Below, in pieces: positions 32,041 to 42,642 of a stretch of 64,000 bases of DNA. The first letter of the stretch is position 1, and the number at the start of each line of letters is the position of its first letter. The stretch lies in NCBI GenBank assembly GCA_038373885.1, contig JAWZYV010010236.1, positions 310,001 through 374,000 on the forward strand, read 5' to 3'. The notes below the pieces were generated by a model that did no database searches, had not been told where the DNA came from, and saw only the letters and a list, made by a program, of their open reading frames with translations. The translations under genes and the position numbers were made by a program. This stretch comes from Cheiracanthium punctorium. Taxonomy: Eukaryota; Arthropoda; Arachnida; Araneae; Cheiracanthiidae.

Positions 32041-33571
32041 TGGATGTTCTTGAGGTTTTCGCTTGGCAAACTTGGCCTGCATATTCCTCTAATGATCCTT
32101 TATTGGACAAACACTATACACGAATATCGAGACTTTTACCACAAGTGGCTGTCTCAGTTGTTCCAGTACCCTAATAGTACAAAATAATAAGACGGAAAAA
32201 ATAATGACTAAAGAAGAGATAGATAGAGAAAGAAAAGAAAGACTAAAGAAGAGAATGAGGAAGGAAACTTAATAAAATAATATAGTACAACTAAAATGAA
32301 AAGGAAGAGGGAGAGAGAAAGGAAAGCCGCGTGCGGACATGGCCGTCCCGAAAAGCCAGCTCCCTTATTTCAGTGTGGAGTGTTGACAAGAAGGTCAGAA
32401 GAGGAATCACTGCCAGCACGCCCATATAATCAACGTGGTTGGCACTGTTTATCTTTATCGTTATTTCAGAAATTGCTGCAGGAATGAAGATATATCTTGA
32501 AATATTAAGATAGATTCGAAGCTACAACATCGAAACACGTTCTCGAAATTTATCTCCAATTCCAAAAGTACCGCTTTCGAGAGCTGTGGCCAGATTATTT
32601 CGATTTTTTGTTCGCAAGTATGGTAGGCAAATAAAGACGTCTGTTACTGTGAATCAGGACATCAGCTATCTCCAAAAATAAAAACGGAAGAAAAAAAGAT
32701 TTTAAAAAGGCATCACTCGAAAATCCCCGTAATCTTTCCCGCACTTTATTTAATCTTTCTTTCCTTATCGAATTAAGGCTTGAAAGAAACCAAAATCACA
32801 TCAGGTACTCCAAACGGAAGAAACAGGTGAAAGCCCGAGTGTTCCATACATCCATATCATACATGGCTTGTGACGTAGTAGATGTACACAACTGCTGATA
32901 AGCGAAGCGACAGAAGCTGCCGGGTGTATATTTGAGAAGAGAGGACATTTATATGATGTTGAATATGCGCATAACGGCCCACCAAGTTTGGACGAGTAGA
33001 CGCGGAAAGCCGAAAGCTTAATTGTCCTAAAGTGACGTTTATTGCATAAAGTACTTTATGCTGCTACGGCTTATCGCGGACGTCTTTTATTTATGTTAGC
33101 TCGGTATCAAGAAATTACGATAGAGCTTAATTCCCGTCGTTGGTTCATTTGAATGCAGGCTGATCTTAAGCCGTGTTTGATAACGCACATGCTCCTGGCT
33201 ATCCAATTAGTACTGTTTGTACATTTTATTTAAAAGTGACACGATTCACTCCAGACACTTGGAAGCATCAAGCGTTATTGCTTATTGTCAACAGAAGAAA
33301 AATTTTCTGGTGTTTACTATATTAAGCTTGAGTAAGCATGAGCACAGGATGATTCTAATGAATACGTATCGTGTCTTTGTAACACGACGATATAAAAATT
33401 AAATAAAGGAATAAAATGAAAAGAGAAAGAAAAAGGAATACAAAATTTATAGTTTAGAAATTCTATTTCATTTCATTGATGAAATTTTCGGGCATAAGAC
33501 CGTTGTTTAATAAAGTAGACAAACACCTCAATGCTTCTTACGTTAGTGTTTATTAGCGGGTACTTGACCGC
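32041..33571. other. Intergenic DNA, nothing recognised
   Basis: Holds a purine-rich stretch (about 32190-32330, aaagaagaga-type) and otherwise unremarkable AT-rich DNA. Short open frames lack motifs. Confidence 0.45.
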
Positions 33572-34093
33572 AGGCCCGAACTATCCAGGTCGGATGGTCG
33601 GTGATCGCCGAGAGCCCCTGGCCCAAGGACGGCCCTATCGGCTCCCCCAAAGTGGATATACTACTTTATAATTAGAGTAATTTGATATACTTATCAGAGT
33701 AATTTGATTATTTATTTCAAAGTAATATAACGCCTTTACACAGCGGCATAGGGCACGACCCACATGCAGGGGGCCCCGGAAGATTCAGGGACCCCAACAG
33801 CTTTAAAATACTTTTTTTTTGGCACGTAAGTCTATAATTTTCAGGTATTATATACTATAATATTCTATTCCCAAGGACCTATTTAAGGGTGTGTCCAGAG
33901 GGTCCAGATCCTCCCGAAATTTTGATTTTTGTTACTAAAATGAAAATGATATGAACTTTTTGTGTAAAATTTTGCGCTTGGACCCCTCCGAAATATTTTT
34001 CTGGATACATCTCTGTCCCTCAAAATTCTTCAGTTAGGAGCCCCTTTCCAATCAGCCGAACCCCCCCACCCAAAAGGAACTAGCTCGGGCCTG
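33572..34093. mobile_element. hAT-like element, CAGGCCCG family, copy 2 (inverted)
   Basis: It starts caggcccgaactatcc and ends, reverse-complemented, caggcccgagctagttcc. The body matches the reverse complement of 25439-25803 (ggtcggatggtcggtgatcg, ttggcacgtaag). It is longer because of an extra block around 33890-34040 bounded by ccagagggtccag and tttttctggata, perhaps another insertion. No clean 8-bp duplication is visible. Confidence 0.65.
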
Positions 34094-34127
34094 AGACGAC
34101 GTTCCCGACCTCATATTTGCTATAGTA

Positions 34128-35340
34128 CACTGGCTACCAATTAGTATTTGGACACCTGTGATAGAAAGAAAAACTAACTTTATTCAAAATCAATAGTTGG
34201 TAAAGCCTCCACGAGAGGCAATTACAGCATGAACCCTCCGGGGCATACTTTCCACAAGTCTTTGTATTACAGCTAGTGGTATTTTCTTCCACTCGGCTTG
34301 GAGTAGACATAGAAGCTCCTTCACCGATTTTGGACGGGTAGTACACCCCTTCATTCGGCGATCCAACTCGTCCCAGAGGTTCTCGATAGGGTTCAGGTCT
34401 GGGCTCCGGGCAGGCCAGTCCATTCGATGAACTCCATTGGCACCCTACCAAGCCTTGGTTAACCTCGAAACATGACAACTGGCATTGTCCTGAAAGTAAC
34501 AGGGGTCCAACCCGTAAAACTGCCACAACGTAAGAAGCACATTGTCATCCAAAATAGTGCAATAGGCATCGGCGTTGAGCTTACTATGAATGGGGACCAA
34601 GGGTCCCAGTCCATACCAGGAGAAACACCCCCAGACCATAATTCCACCGCCGCCGAACTTGACTGTTGGCACAATGCATTCTGGCAGGAGACGTTCTCGA
34701 GGCAGACGCCAGACACAGACCCTGCCATCCGAACGGTAAAGGGTGAACCTTGACTCGTCGCTCCAAAGAACCCGTTTCCACTGATCTACGGTCCAATTTC
34801 GATGTGCTTTGCACCACATTAACCGAGCAGCGCGGTTGGACTTTGTGATCAAAGGCTTGTGGGCAGCAGCACGACCATGAAAACCAAGCAGATGTGCTTC
34901 CTTACGGATGGTATTCATTGAAACAATACTCTCGGATGCCTGTTGAAACCCTTCGCGGATGAGGGCCATCGGTTGGGTGCGGTTCTTCCGAATTTCTCTG
35001 GACAGCACTCGTCGGTCTCTATCTCCCAGTTAAGTTGGTGTGCCGACTCGGGGACCTCTGACAATCACCGCTCACCTTCTACTTCTAAATCGCATAGGCC
35101 ACTGTCAATTTTGGGTACTTCAGATCGCTAGATATGTCCCTTAAGGATCGGCCACATTCGTGATACCCGATAATTATACCTTTCTCGAAATCAGAGAACT
35201 CCGAACTGCGCGGCATCTTGCATGCGTCTAATGCCGATGCTGTTTCCTACACGATATATACCGGCGGAGGCCGTGGCGTAACTCAGGACCACAGATATCG
35301 TCATTTGCACAGGTGTCCAAATACTTATTGGTAGACAGTG
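34128..35340 (-). mobile_element. Tc1-type transposon, 1213 bp
   Basis: The terminal inverted repeats are cactggctaccaattagta on the left and, reverse-complemented, cactgtctaccaataagta on the right, both running into tttggacacctgtg. TA flanks both ends (34126-34127 and 35341-35342), the Tc1/mariner target duplication. The size and a single reverse-strand transposase relic fit a full-length Tc1 copy disabled by point mutations. Confidence 0.93.
34190..35216 (-). pseudogene. Tc1 DD34E transposase, inactivated
   Basis: The start ATG is at 35216-35214, giving MPRSSEFSDFEKGIIIGYHE, a Tc1-type N-terminal helix-turn-helix start. That frame stops at a TAG about 43 codons in, and the linker region after it is shifted. 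From 35008 a long frame holds the catalytic region: first Asp in [19 protein letters not shown], second Asp in FQDNASCH. An in-frame TAG at 34445-34447 follows TKAW. The same frame then continues to the catalytic Glu in NPIENLWDEL. Exactly 34 positions separate the second Asp and the Glu, defining DD34E. It ends at GGFTNY. It would cut and paste the element if intact, but carries at least two disabling changes. Confidence 0.9.
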
Positions 35341-35342
35341 TA

Positions 35343-36020
35343 CTCCGAACTTTCTTGATGCATCCTAGCTTTCCTAGAAATCTTGCCCTCTAATTTTGAA
35401 TCACCCCGTATATAAATATCCATCTTCAAGATGGGATAGCCATAATAGCCTTGACCTTGGTGCTAAAGAACTCGCTCACAGCGGAATCCCCAGACGGCAC
35501 GAGACTTGGCCGTCGACTTGGCATTATGTATGACGTGGCATGATGAATGCAGTCCGCAAAACAGGCACGTAACCGAAAGGCGTTTCTTTATAAAGAAACG
35601 CGCTCTCTCCCCTTCCTATTGTTATTCCCAATCCGTTTTCCCCCCCCCTCAGCTTCTGCGAGAGACAATGCATAAATCATTGAGATTCATATTAGAGAGG
35701 AGGAAGAGCTGACTTCGAAATGGCCGCCCGCCTATTTATATAGAATAAAGTGAGGGGGGGGGGGGGAATCATAATTCGTTTTCGCTCCTTGACGCGCCGG
35801 AATTGAGTTAACGCAGCTTTCCCAAATCTCATTAAGTTAACGCTGAACGAAATTGCGGCAGTGCCAGGCAAGGACGTGCATACAAATCTATGGGCAAGGA
35901 GGGGCCATGGCACCCATAGCTCCCATATTATCGTTATGATTTAAGTACTGGTATAACGTAGAAGAGGTTCAACTCTAAAATGTAGAATCTTTCTGGGGCA
36001 GGACCCTTGACTTGCCCTCC
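35343..36020. other. Intergenic DNA with a 22-bp palindrome and dispersed repeat
   Basis: gcgtttctttataaagaaac plus gc at 35580-35601 is a perfect 22-bp palindrome. The stretch 35935-36012 matches, inverted, about 6086-6180 and is part of a dispersed repeat. A G run lies near 35754-35766. No gene is supported. Confidence 0.5.
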
Positions 36021-36028
36021 CCCCCTAC

Positions 36029-36189
36029 CAAGGACGGATTAAGGGAAGCGGAGGAGGAGAACCGCCCCTCCCGAGGAAAAGAAATTAATGTAAAAGATCC
36101 TATTTTACTACCATAAAATAGATGTACATGTGAATCTTCCATTTAATACTCCCCACCCCCACCCACAAAATTGCATTAATCCGTCAGTG
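36029..36189. mobile_element. hAT-like MITE, GGATTAA family, copy 2
   Basis: It starts caaggacggattaaggg and ends, reverse-complemented, cactgacggattaatgc. Flanks ccccctac (36021-36028) and tcccctac (36190-36197) form an 8-bp duplication with one mismatch. It shares taaaagatcctattttact with the copies at 8952 and 47041. Confidence 0.8.
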
Positions 36190-36361
36190 TCCCCTACAAA
36201 CAATCATGTAGGAGTCCATGGTGTCAGCGCCAGGGCCAGATTCAGGAGAGGACAACTGGGTCTGTCGCCCAGAACCGTCGCAATGGACATTTATACATAA
36301 CTTCCCACAGAATACCGAATAATTAAAAAAATAATGTCACGACCTTTATCCCGAAATCCTT

Positions 36362-36417
36362 GTAGCACGTTCAAAAGAGTAAGTAGGTTGAACGTCTTTT
36401 GAACTAGTACGTGCTAC
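36362..36417. repeat. Imperfect hairpin
   Basis: gtagcacgttcaaaaga (36362-36378) faces the reverse complement gtagcacgtactagttcaaa (36417 backwards), differing by a 5-base insertion. Just downstream (36440-36500) gttcagagaac occurs three times in whole or part, as a second small repeated block. Function unknown. Confidence 0.55.
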
Positions 36418-36612
36418 TGCCCGAGCAGTACGCACAGATTCTCTGAACATCCATTAACGTTCAGAGAACGTTTTATGAACGTTTAAAGACGTTCAGAGAA
36501 CCTGTGTGCGCTGTATGGGTGGGGAAAAGAGGTCAGTGAAACGCAACTACTTTTTTGCACAACACTTCACATACTACTGGCGCTCAACGTGATAAGTTGC
36601 GAAGCATATTAA

Positions 36613-37015
36613 CCCTTTGAGGCGCGACCCTTTTCCAATGCTGAAAAAAGGGCATCGCTCGACTTAACTACCAGCAAAATGGCACGCGATGAACGTTTCG
36701 ATCGTCCGCCATCTTGCTGGTAGTTAAGTCGAGCGATGGCAACAGCTGCCCTTTTTTCAGCATGGGGAAATCTATCCAGTGTTTTCGCATTCTGCCATTT
36801 TTCAGCAGATGTCAGTGCTGTTTAAAAGAATCGCGACCATTTTTTTACGGGAAATGACGTGCTAAAATGTAAAGGATTCTCGTGGAGCTATGTCACCCGC
36901 AACTATTTTTATAGAAATCCAATCTATTCTTCGTGACTGGCAACAGTCAAAACGTCAGAGTTGGACACCTGCTGCAATGACATCTGCTTGAGCGCTAACA
37001 TTGCGCGTAAAAGGG
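36613..37015 (-). mobile_element. TTAA-flanked piggyBac-type MITE, copy A
   Basis: TTAA lies at both ends (36609-36612 and 37016-37019). It starts ccctttgaggcgcgac and ends gcgcgtaaaaggg. A palindrome at 36638-36773 (atgctgaaaaaaggg ... cccttttttcagcat) has a shortened left arm compared with the other copies. The non-palindromic half contains tagctccacgagaatc on the opposite strand, shared by all copies. CCC..GGG ends with a TTAA target are the piggyBac pattern. Confidence 0.85.
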
Positions 37016-37019
37016 TTAA

Positions 37020-37538
37020 GAATGCAACACCAGACAAGAAGCAGACATTATTTTTTGTGTAAATAAAAATCTACCTGTGATCGCTAGGTCGTAAGTTAAC
37101 GCTGAACCTACTTCGGCATATAGATCTTCTAACAAATTGATTAATTTGTTTGAAAAATAATTAGAGGTCTTCACGCCTTTGTTGTCCTAGGGCCACCACA
37201 CCTCTAAATCTGGCAGTGGTCAGTGAGTACGCGATTTAAAAATATCGTATTAATTAAATTGAAGCAAGGAAGATAAGTCATGCCGAATATTTTAAACACT
37301 TAGGAAGACATTCGTATATTCGAGAGTATACGTAACATAATAGTTTAATCAGAGCTGTATTTAAGCCATACAGTGGCCCCTGGGCTATACAATTTCAGAA
37401 GCCCAAACTACAAAAATTATTAAGGTTTTGGGATCCCATATCAATTTTTTCACAAGGCCTCCTATATTCATAACAGGTCTCTGAGCCAGCGTAACACGAG
37501 ACTAGCTATAAACAATCAAACGGATTGCTATCGGTATA
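37020..37538. other. Intergenic DNA, nothing recognised
   Basis: AT-rich. cagtggcccctgggctata near 37371-37390 resembles a hAT-type end, but no partner or duplication is found. Confidence 0.4.
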
Positions 37539-37540
37539 TA

Positions 37541-38771
37541 CACTATCTGGCCAAAAGTATCCGGACACCTCCTAAAAAAGTGGTTTTGGCGGGTGACGCA
37601 AATTGGATGCGTAATCGAAAGCTATTACAGTGTTGGTAGTGGTTTGTCCGGTTGTATGCATGCGTTTGTGAAGCAATGAGTAAGTCAAAGGAGCTTAGTG
37701 AGTTCGATCGTGGCAGTATAGTGGGATGCCACTTTTGTGGGAAATCAGTTCGTGAGATTGCGGACATTCTACAGAAGCCTAAATCCACTGTGAGTGATGT
37801 AATTGTGAAGTGCAAACGTCGAGGCAGTGAAACTGCAGAAAAACGGAGTAGTAGAGCGAAAAAACTTAGTGAACGGAGCCGCAGAACTCTGAAAAGGGTA
37901 GTGGAAAACAATCGCAAGTCCTCGTTGGTAGAAATTTCTCAGGAGTTCCAAAGTTCATCAGATGCTAGTGTTAGCAGCAGGACTTTTCGTCGAGAGTTAA
38001 ACAACTTGGGATTCCGTGGTCGTGCAGCCGCTCACAAGCCGAACATCACTCCACAGAATGCGAAGCATCGATTGCAATGGTGCAGAGATCACCGTCATTG
38101 GACTGTGGACGTGTGGAAAACTGTTTTTTGGAGTGATGAATCTCGCTTCACAGTCTGGCTGTCGGAGGGACGCGTCTGAGTTTGACGGATGCCCGGCGAA
38201 CGTTTTTTGCGTGACTGAATTGTGCCGACTGTTAAGTTTCGTGGTGGCGGTATAATGGTGGTGGACGTTTCTTGTGGTTGAGCCTGGGTCCGTTAGTTCC
38301 TGTGGTTGGAAACATGAACTCTGCGATGTAGGAGGACATTCTGGACAATGCTGCACTCCCAACTCTGTGGCAATATTACGGGGAAGGCCCATTTCTCTTC
38401 CAGCAGGATAACTGCTCCATTCACACATCGAGGCTTGCACAGACGTGGTTTGACGAAATGAGCGTTCAAAAACTGGACTGGCCTTCTCAGATCCCCGATC
38501 TTAATCCCACAGAACACCTCTGGGACGAATTAGAGCGCATATTACGTAGCCAGCCAAATCGACCATCCTCACTGCAAGCACTCACTTCAGCCGTGATGGA
38601 CGCCTGGAAGTCAATTCCTATGGTCACCTGTCAGAAACTGGTGCAAAGTCTTCCCAGAGGTGTGCAGGCTGTCATCAATGCAAAAGGGGGACCAACATGA
38701 TATTAAATATGTGCCTCAGGACGCTCCAAGTCCATACCACTGGATGTCCGGATACTTTTGGCCAGATAGTG
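37541..38771 (+). mobile_element. Tc1-type transposon, 1231 bp
   Basis: The TIRs are cactatctggccaaaagtat followed by ccggacacc on the left, and the same 20 bases then ccggacatcc reverse-complemented on the right. TA flanks both ends (37539-37540 and 38772-38773). It is full length, with the transposase relic in plus orientation, opposite to the Tc1 copy at 34128-35340 and from a different family, judged by its TIRs and protein. Confidence 0.94.
37676..38700 (+). pseudogene. Tc1 DD34E transposase, inactivated
   Basis: From ATG 37676 (MSKSKELSEFDRG) an open frame of about 167 codons covers the paired helix-turn-helix region (GKSVREIADILQKPKSTVSDV), SRTFRRELNNLGFRGRAAAHK and the first catalytic Asp in WSDESRF. 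It then meets TGA at 38177-38179 and another TGA two codons on, where the family normally has Trp codons. Another TGA follows and then a frameshift near 38260. The remaining part reads QQDN (second Asp) and NPTEHLWDEL (Glu) with 34 residues between, and ends GGPT-stop at 38700. TGG-to-TGA changes suggest simple mutational decay after insertion. Confidence 0.92.
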
Positions 38772-38773
38772 TA

Positions 38774-39559
38774 TTATGTATGCTATGAAATTGAAAGTTT
38801 TTTTTTTTATATTTAGTCCAATATATGCGTAGTTTGAGAAGGGTTCATCATGCAAAAAATAGGGTAAAAAGATTTTCTTCAGTATTCTATGGTTAATGGC
38901 TAGCTTTCACATGGAAGGGATTCAACTATGGGAGAAGAGAGAGGTGTCCATTTTTACTAAAAAATTTGATAGATATAAGATTTTATTATACATGTTGTGT
39001 AAAAATTTTCAGTTACATTACAGTTTTTTTTCTTTAGTAAATTTTCTACATTGCTCATTAAATTACAGAGTTTATAAAATTATTATGAAATTAAAAAAAT
39101 ATTTTTACCTTATAATTCTGAGCCACGATTCTGAGCAGGTAGAAAGGCTGCGAAAATGAGCGTTTTAGCGTAGACTAAGGGGGCTTTCCAGACCACCCTA
39201 AACACCCCTCTCCCTTTATATATACGTCCCTGGTTAATGAAAAAATAAGTTTTCGACCTCGTATCACCATAGAAGAGATTATAGTGAGCAAACACATTCG
39301 AAATTTTCGGACTTTTAGAAGCTCTTCGCCAACAAACTCTTTCTGATGCGTTTTAAAGCAAAAGTCCGCTGGGCTGTCATTGTTCAGTTCGGAATGTTCA
39401 ATCACGTCACGAAAAAATGCAAGAAAATTTTCGGACAGGTAACCGAAACCGGTCACTCATATAGGGCTGTATGGTCTCGTCGAGAGGATTTTTAACATTA
39501 AGTGGATAGGGTAAAAAATTGGTACCTTAAATAAATTGGTCGTTGGAAGAGGGACTCGC
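38774..39559. other. Intergenic DNA, nothing recognised
   Basis: AT-rich. A CT-rich patch near 39195-39232 (cctctccc to tacgtccctgg) resembles a hAT-like right end without a partner. No gene is supported. Confidence 0.4.
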
Positions 39560-39563
39560 TTAA

Positions 39564-40105
39564 CCCTTTAACGCGCAGTCTTCCCGGTCTGGGAACACCA
39601 AACTCTGACGTTTTGACTGTTGCCAATCACGAAGAATAGATTGGATTTCTATAAAAATAGTTGCGAGTGACATAGCTCCACGAGAATTCTTTACTTTTCA
39701 GCACGTCATTTCCCGTAAAAAAAAAAAAAAATGATCACGATTATCTTTAATAGCACTGACATCTGCTAAAAAATGGAAGAATGCGACAACAGCTGGATAG
39801 ATTGCCCAATATGCTGAAAAAAGGGCAGCCGTTGCCATCGCTCGACTTAACTACCAGCAAGATGGCGGACGATCGAAACGTTCATCTCGTGCCACAGATC
39901 TAGAGACCCTTTTTTGACGACAGCTGGCTGTGCCATAGTGTGCCCGGCTGTGGCATAGCACAGCCAGCTGTCGTCAAAAAAGGGTCTCTAGATCTGTGGC
40001 ACGCGATGAACGTTTCGATCGTCCGCCATCTTGCTGGTAGTTAAGTCGAGCGATGGCAACGGCTGCCTTTTTTTCAGCATTGGGAAAGGGTTGCGCCTCA
40101 AAAGG
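39564..40105 (+). mobile_element. TTAA-flanked piggyBac-type MITE, copy B
   Basis: TTAA lies at 39560-39563 and 40106-40109. It starts ccctttaacgcgcagt and ends gcgcctcaaaagg. A large palindrome fills 39811-40080: each arm runs over ~120 bp through atgctgaaaaaaggg, ttgccatcgctcgac, accagcaagatggc, gatcgaaacgttcat and cagatctagagaccc, with a short central spacer. This is the clearest foldback in the window. No coding frame. Orientation is opposite to copies A and C. Confidence 0.88.
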
Positions 40106-40109
40106 TTAA

Positions 40110-42641
40110 TAGTGGAGGTCGCTCATAGAAGTTTCACTGTATTTGTAATCTCTAAAATAAATTGTCATAAAAAGTCCGATCAAATATCCAAAAAATTTAT
40201 TCTAGACCTTCCTCAGATCAACAATTTCAGTCTCATGTTCACACGTTGTTATTTTTCCTGCCTTTAAACTAAAGCCTTTTTATGTTTTCTACCTCTACCC
40301 TTCAACGTAAGGAGGTGAAAACGGTGCTTGAGTTGTATGGCGTATCTGAAGACCTACTTGAAAAAAAATTGGCGCATTAAATAAATGCAAATCGTTGGCC
40401 ACCCCTAATCTATAGTAACGGAACAATAAAGCTCCCAAAAAAGCCTAAAATTCTCTGCCTAACTATATTTTCAATTTCTTCCCAGTTTACATCACAGTAA
40501 CTCGGTAACACTTTGTTTCCAACAAAATTCCTGTTGTTGTTTTTTGTTGTTGTTGTTGTTGTTTTTTTGTTGTTGTTGTTCTTTGTTTGTTTGTTTGTTT
40601 GTTTGTTTTTAAAATGGTCAGTGCAGCGGCGTGCCTGTGAGCTTATTAAAAACGACAAAATGTTTTTTTAAGTTAATTGTTTCTAATTATAAAAGTATTA
40701 CTTTCCATTTCAAACCGAATAATGTACTTAGATGCAGAATGAATGTATAATTATGTACTGGAGAGTGGCAGTTAAGTTTCGTGGGATTACTAGAGAAAAA
40801 CTTTTTTAAAAAACAGCATTTCCTTTTACTCGCCTGGTGAAGATATTTGTAGAATTAGTCAACTATTATGCTCAATTTTTTTATTTAGAAATTTTAAAAC
40901 CCGAAAGAACCGAATTAATCTTTGCTTTTTTACAAGGCTGTTTGGGCCAGGGACAGTTAAAACATAATTTTTATTTTTTACAAGGCACACGGCAAAAAAA
41001 AGCAAAAACACTATCTGTTCCACACACAAGGCGAAAGTGAAGCCACATGACGAACACTGCGCCCGGGTACCGACGTCGGCTTCCGCCAATCCTGCCGGGG
41101 ACAAATCCTTCTACGATGCTCAAAATCCAATTTCTTGAAAATAGTATGTCACTTGGCGGGAGTTTTCCGCATTCATTTCGAGGTATCCTGGTCTCGCACT
41201 TTTCTCCTTCCTAAGTTTTTTCCTCGTGCGAATATTATGTTTGAATTTTGACACCAAAATTCGCTTAAAATTTTTTCACACCTTTTGGTGTAAAAAAAGG
41301 CTTTTTTCAGAGCCTTTCCCTACACTTAAAAGCATCATTCGAAATGTTTCGGGTTATGCGACGAAATATTTTTTAAATTTAAATATAAACCGTTATGACT
41401 CGAAAAATGTCATTCCAAACTTTTAAAATATCAATAATTTAAAAACAATTGTAATCTGTTTCTAATAAGTTGTAATAAATTAGTTTTTATTAGTAATATA
41501 TTTATATGGCAACACCCTTAAAAAATTATTAGCACTCGGGTGCTATATCTTTTAAGCACAGCGTGGTCACTTTCGTGAGGCAAGTAAGTAGACGCTCTTT
41601 TCAAGTTTTTATAAATATACCAGTCTCAAATAAAATCCAGTTTCAAATCTAAGCCTCGCCAAAGTGCCAATATACGCCATTTTGCAAGAGTTTTTTCAGG
41701 GAATCATTCGAAGCATTGACTTAGCAGCAATCAAAATGGGAAATGGTGCGACCGCCAGGCATTTTTTTGAAAAGTGGAATCCCTTAATACAGCCTCATTT
41801 TTTAAATTATCAACTATAACATGTTTTATTCATCGTTACTCCGATGTACTATATGCGAAGATTTCAATTATCTGAAATTTGGCGGAATTCCCCCAACTAA
41901 AATCAATGCACTCAATTGGCGAGAATGCTGAAGATAGATCGCTTGAAATCCCTTAATAACTGCATTATTTCCGCACGGATCATTAAAATTTAATGCTGTA
42001 TTCTAATAAAACCTTTGCACTTGTTTTCAAAAATCCGTTTCCTTAAGCTCTCAGTAAATTCCAAGCCGGAAACAGTGCAAACCGCTAGAATTCACTTTCT
42101 CGGCATTTGAGCCATTTTATTTTTTCGCCAAACTAAAAATTTTTAACATATTAGCCTCGGAAATCTTCAATTCTTATTGTTTTGCGTATAAAACATTTCA
42201 ATCCTGCTCCGATTTCCCATGCACACGATATTATAATTTTAAAAAAATAACCTTACGAATATAAACTAACAAAAAAAAAATCATTATTATTCTTTTATTT
42301 TTACTTTGAGAATTTAAAACATTTTATTCGGCAAAATCGCCACACATGGCAACCACGATCCTTATTTCACACTTTTTTCACTACAGGGGTTACAATTACG
42401 GAAAGCTTTTTGCGTGGAGAACATAAAAAATCTCTTAAATTCCGGGAACGGGTGGACTTTCAAAGTTTTAAAGTGGACTATCATTTATTCTATATTATTT
42501 TACATATCTGTGCAAAATTTCAGGCTGATAGGTCCATTTTTGTGGATTTGTATACGAATCAAATCCACAAACAAACAAACAAACAAATAAACAAACAAAC
42601 AAACAAACAAACAAACAGAATTTCATTTTTATTTATAAGGA
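40110..42641. other. Intergenic DNA; simple repeats and Helitron-like end
   Basis: 40532-40606 is a ttg/gttt simple repeat. 42570-42617 is an (acaa)n run followed by cagaatttcatttttattta and then taagga|t at 42641. On the minus strand this reads A|TCCTTATAAATAAAA, resembling the 5' end of the element at 48501-49971 (TCTATATAAATAAAA). A second, related Helitron-like element may therefore end here, but its other end was not found. A GC-rich patch lies near 41055-41100. No gene is supported. Confidence 0.4.
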
Positions 42642-42642
42642 T

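Noticed and set aside
36440..36500. Heat-shock or hormone response element cluster
   Set aside because: gttcagagaac recurs, but the spacing between half-sites does not fit the heat-shock or steroid-response consensus.
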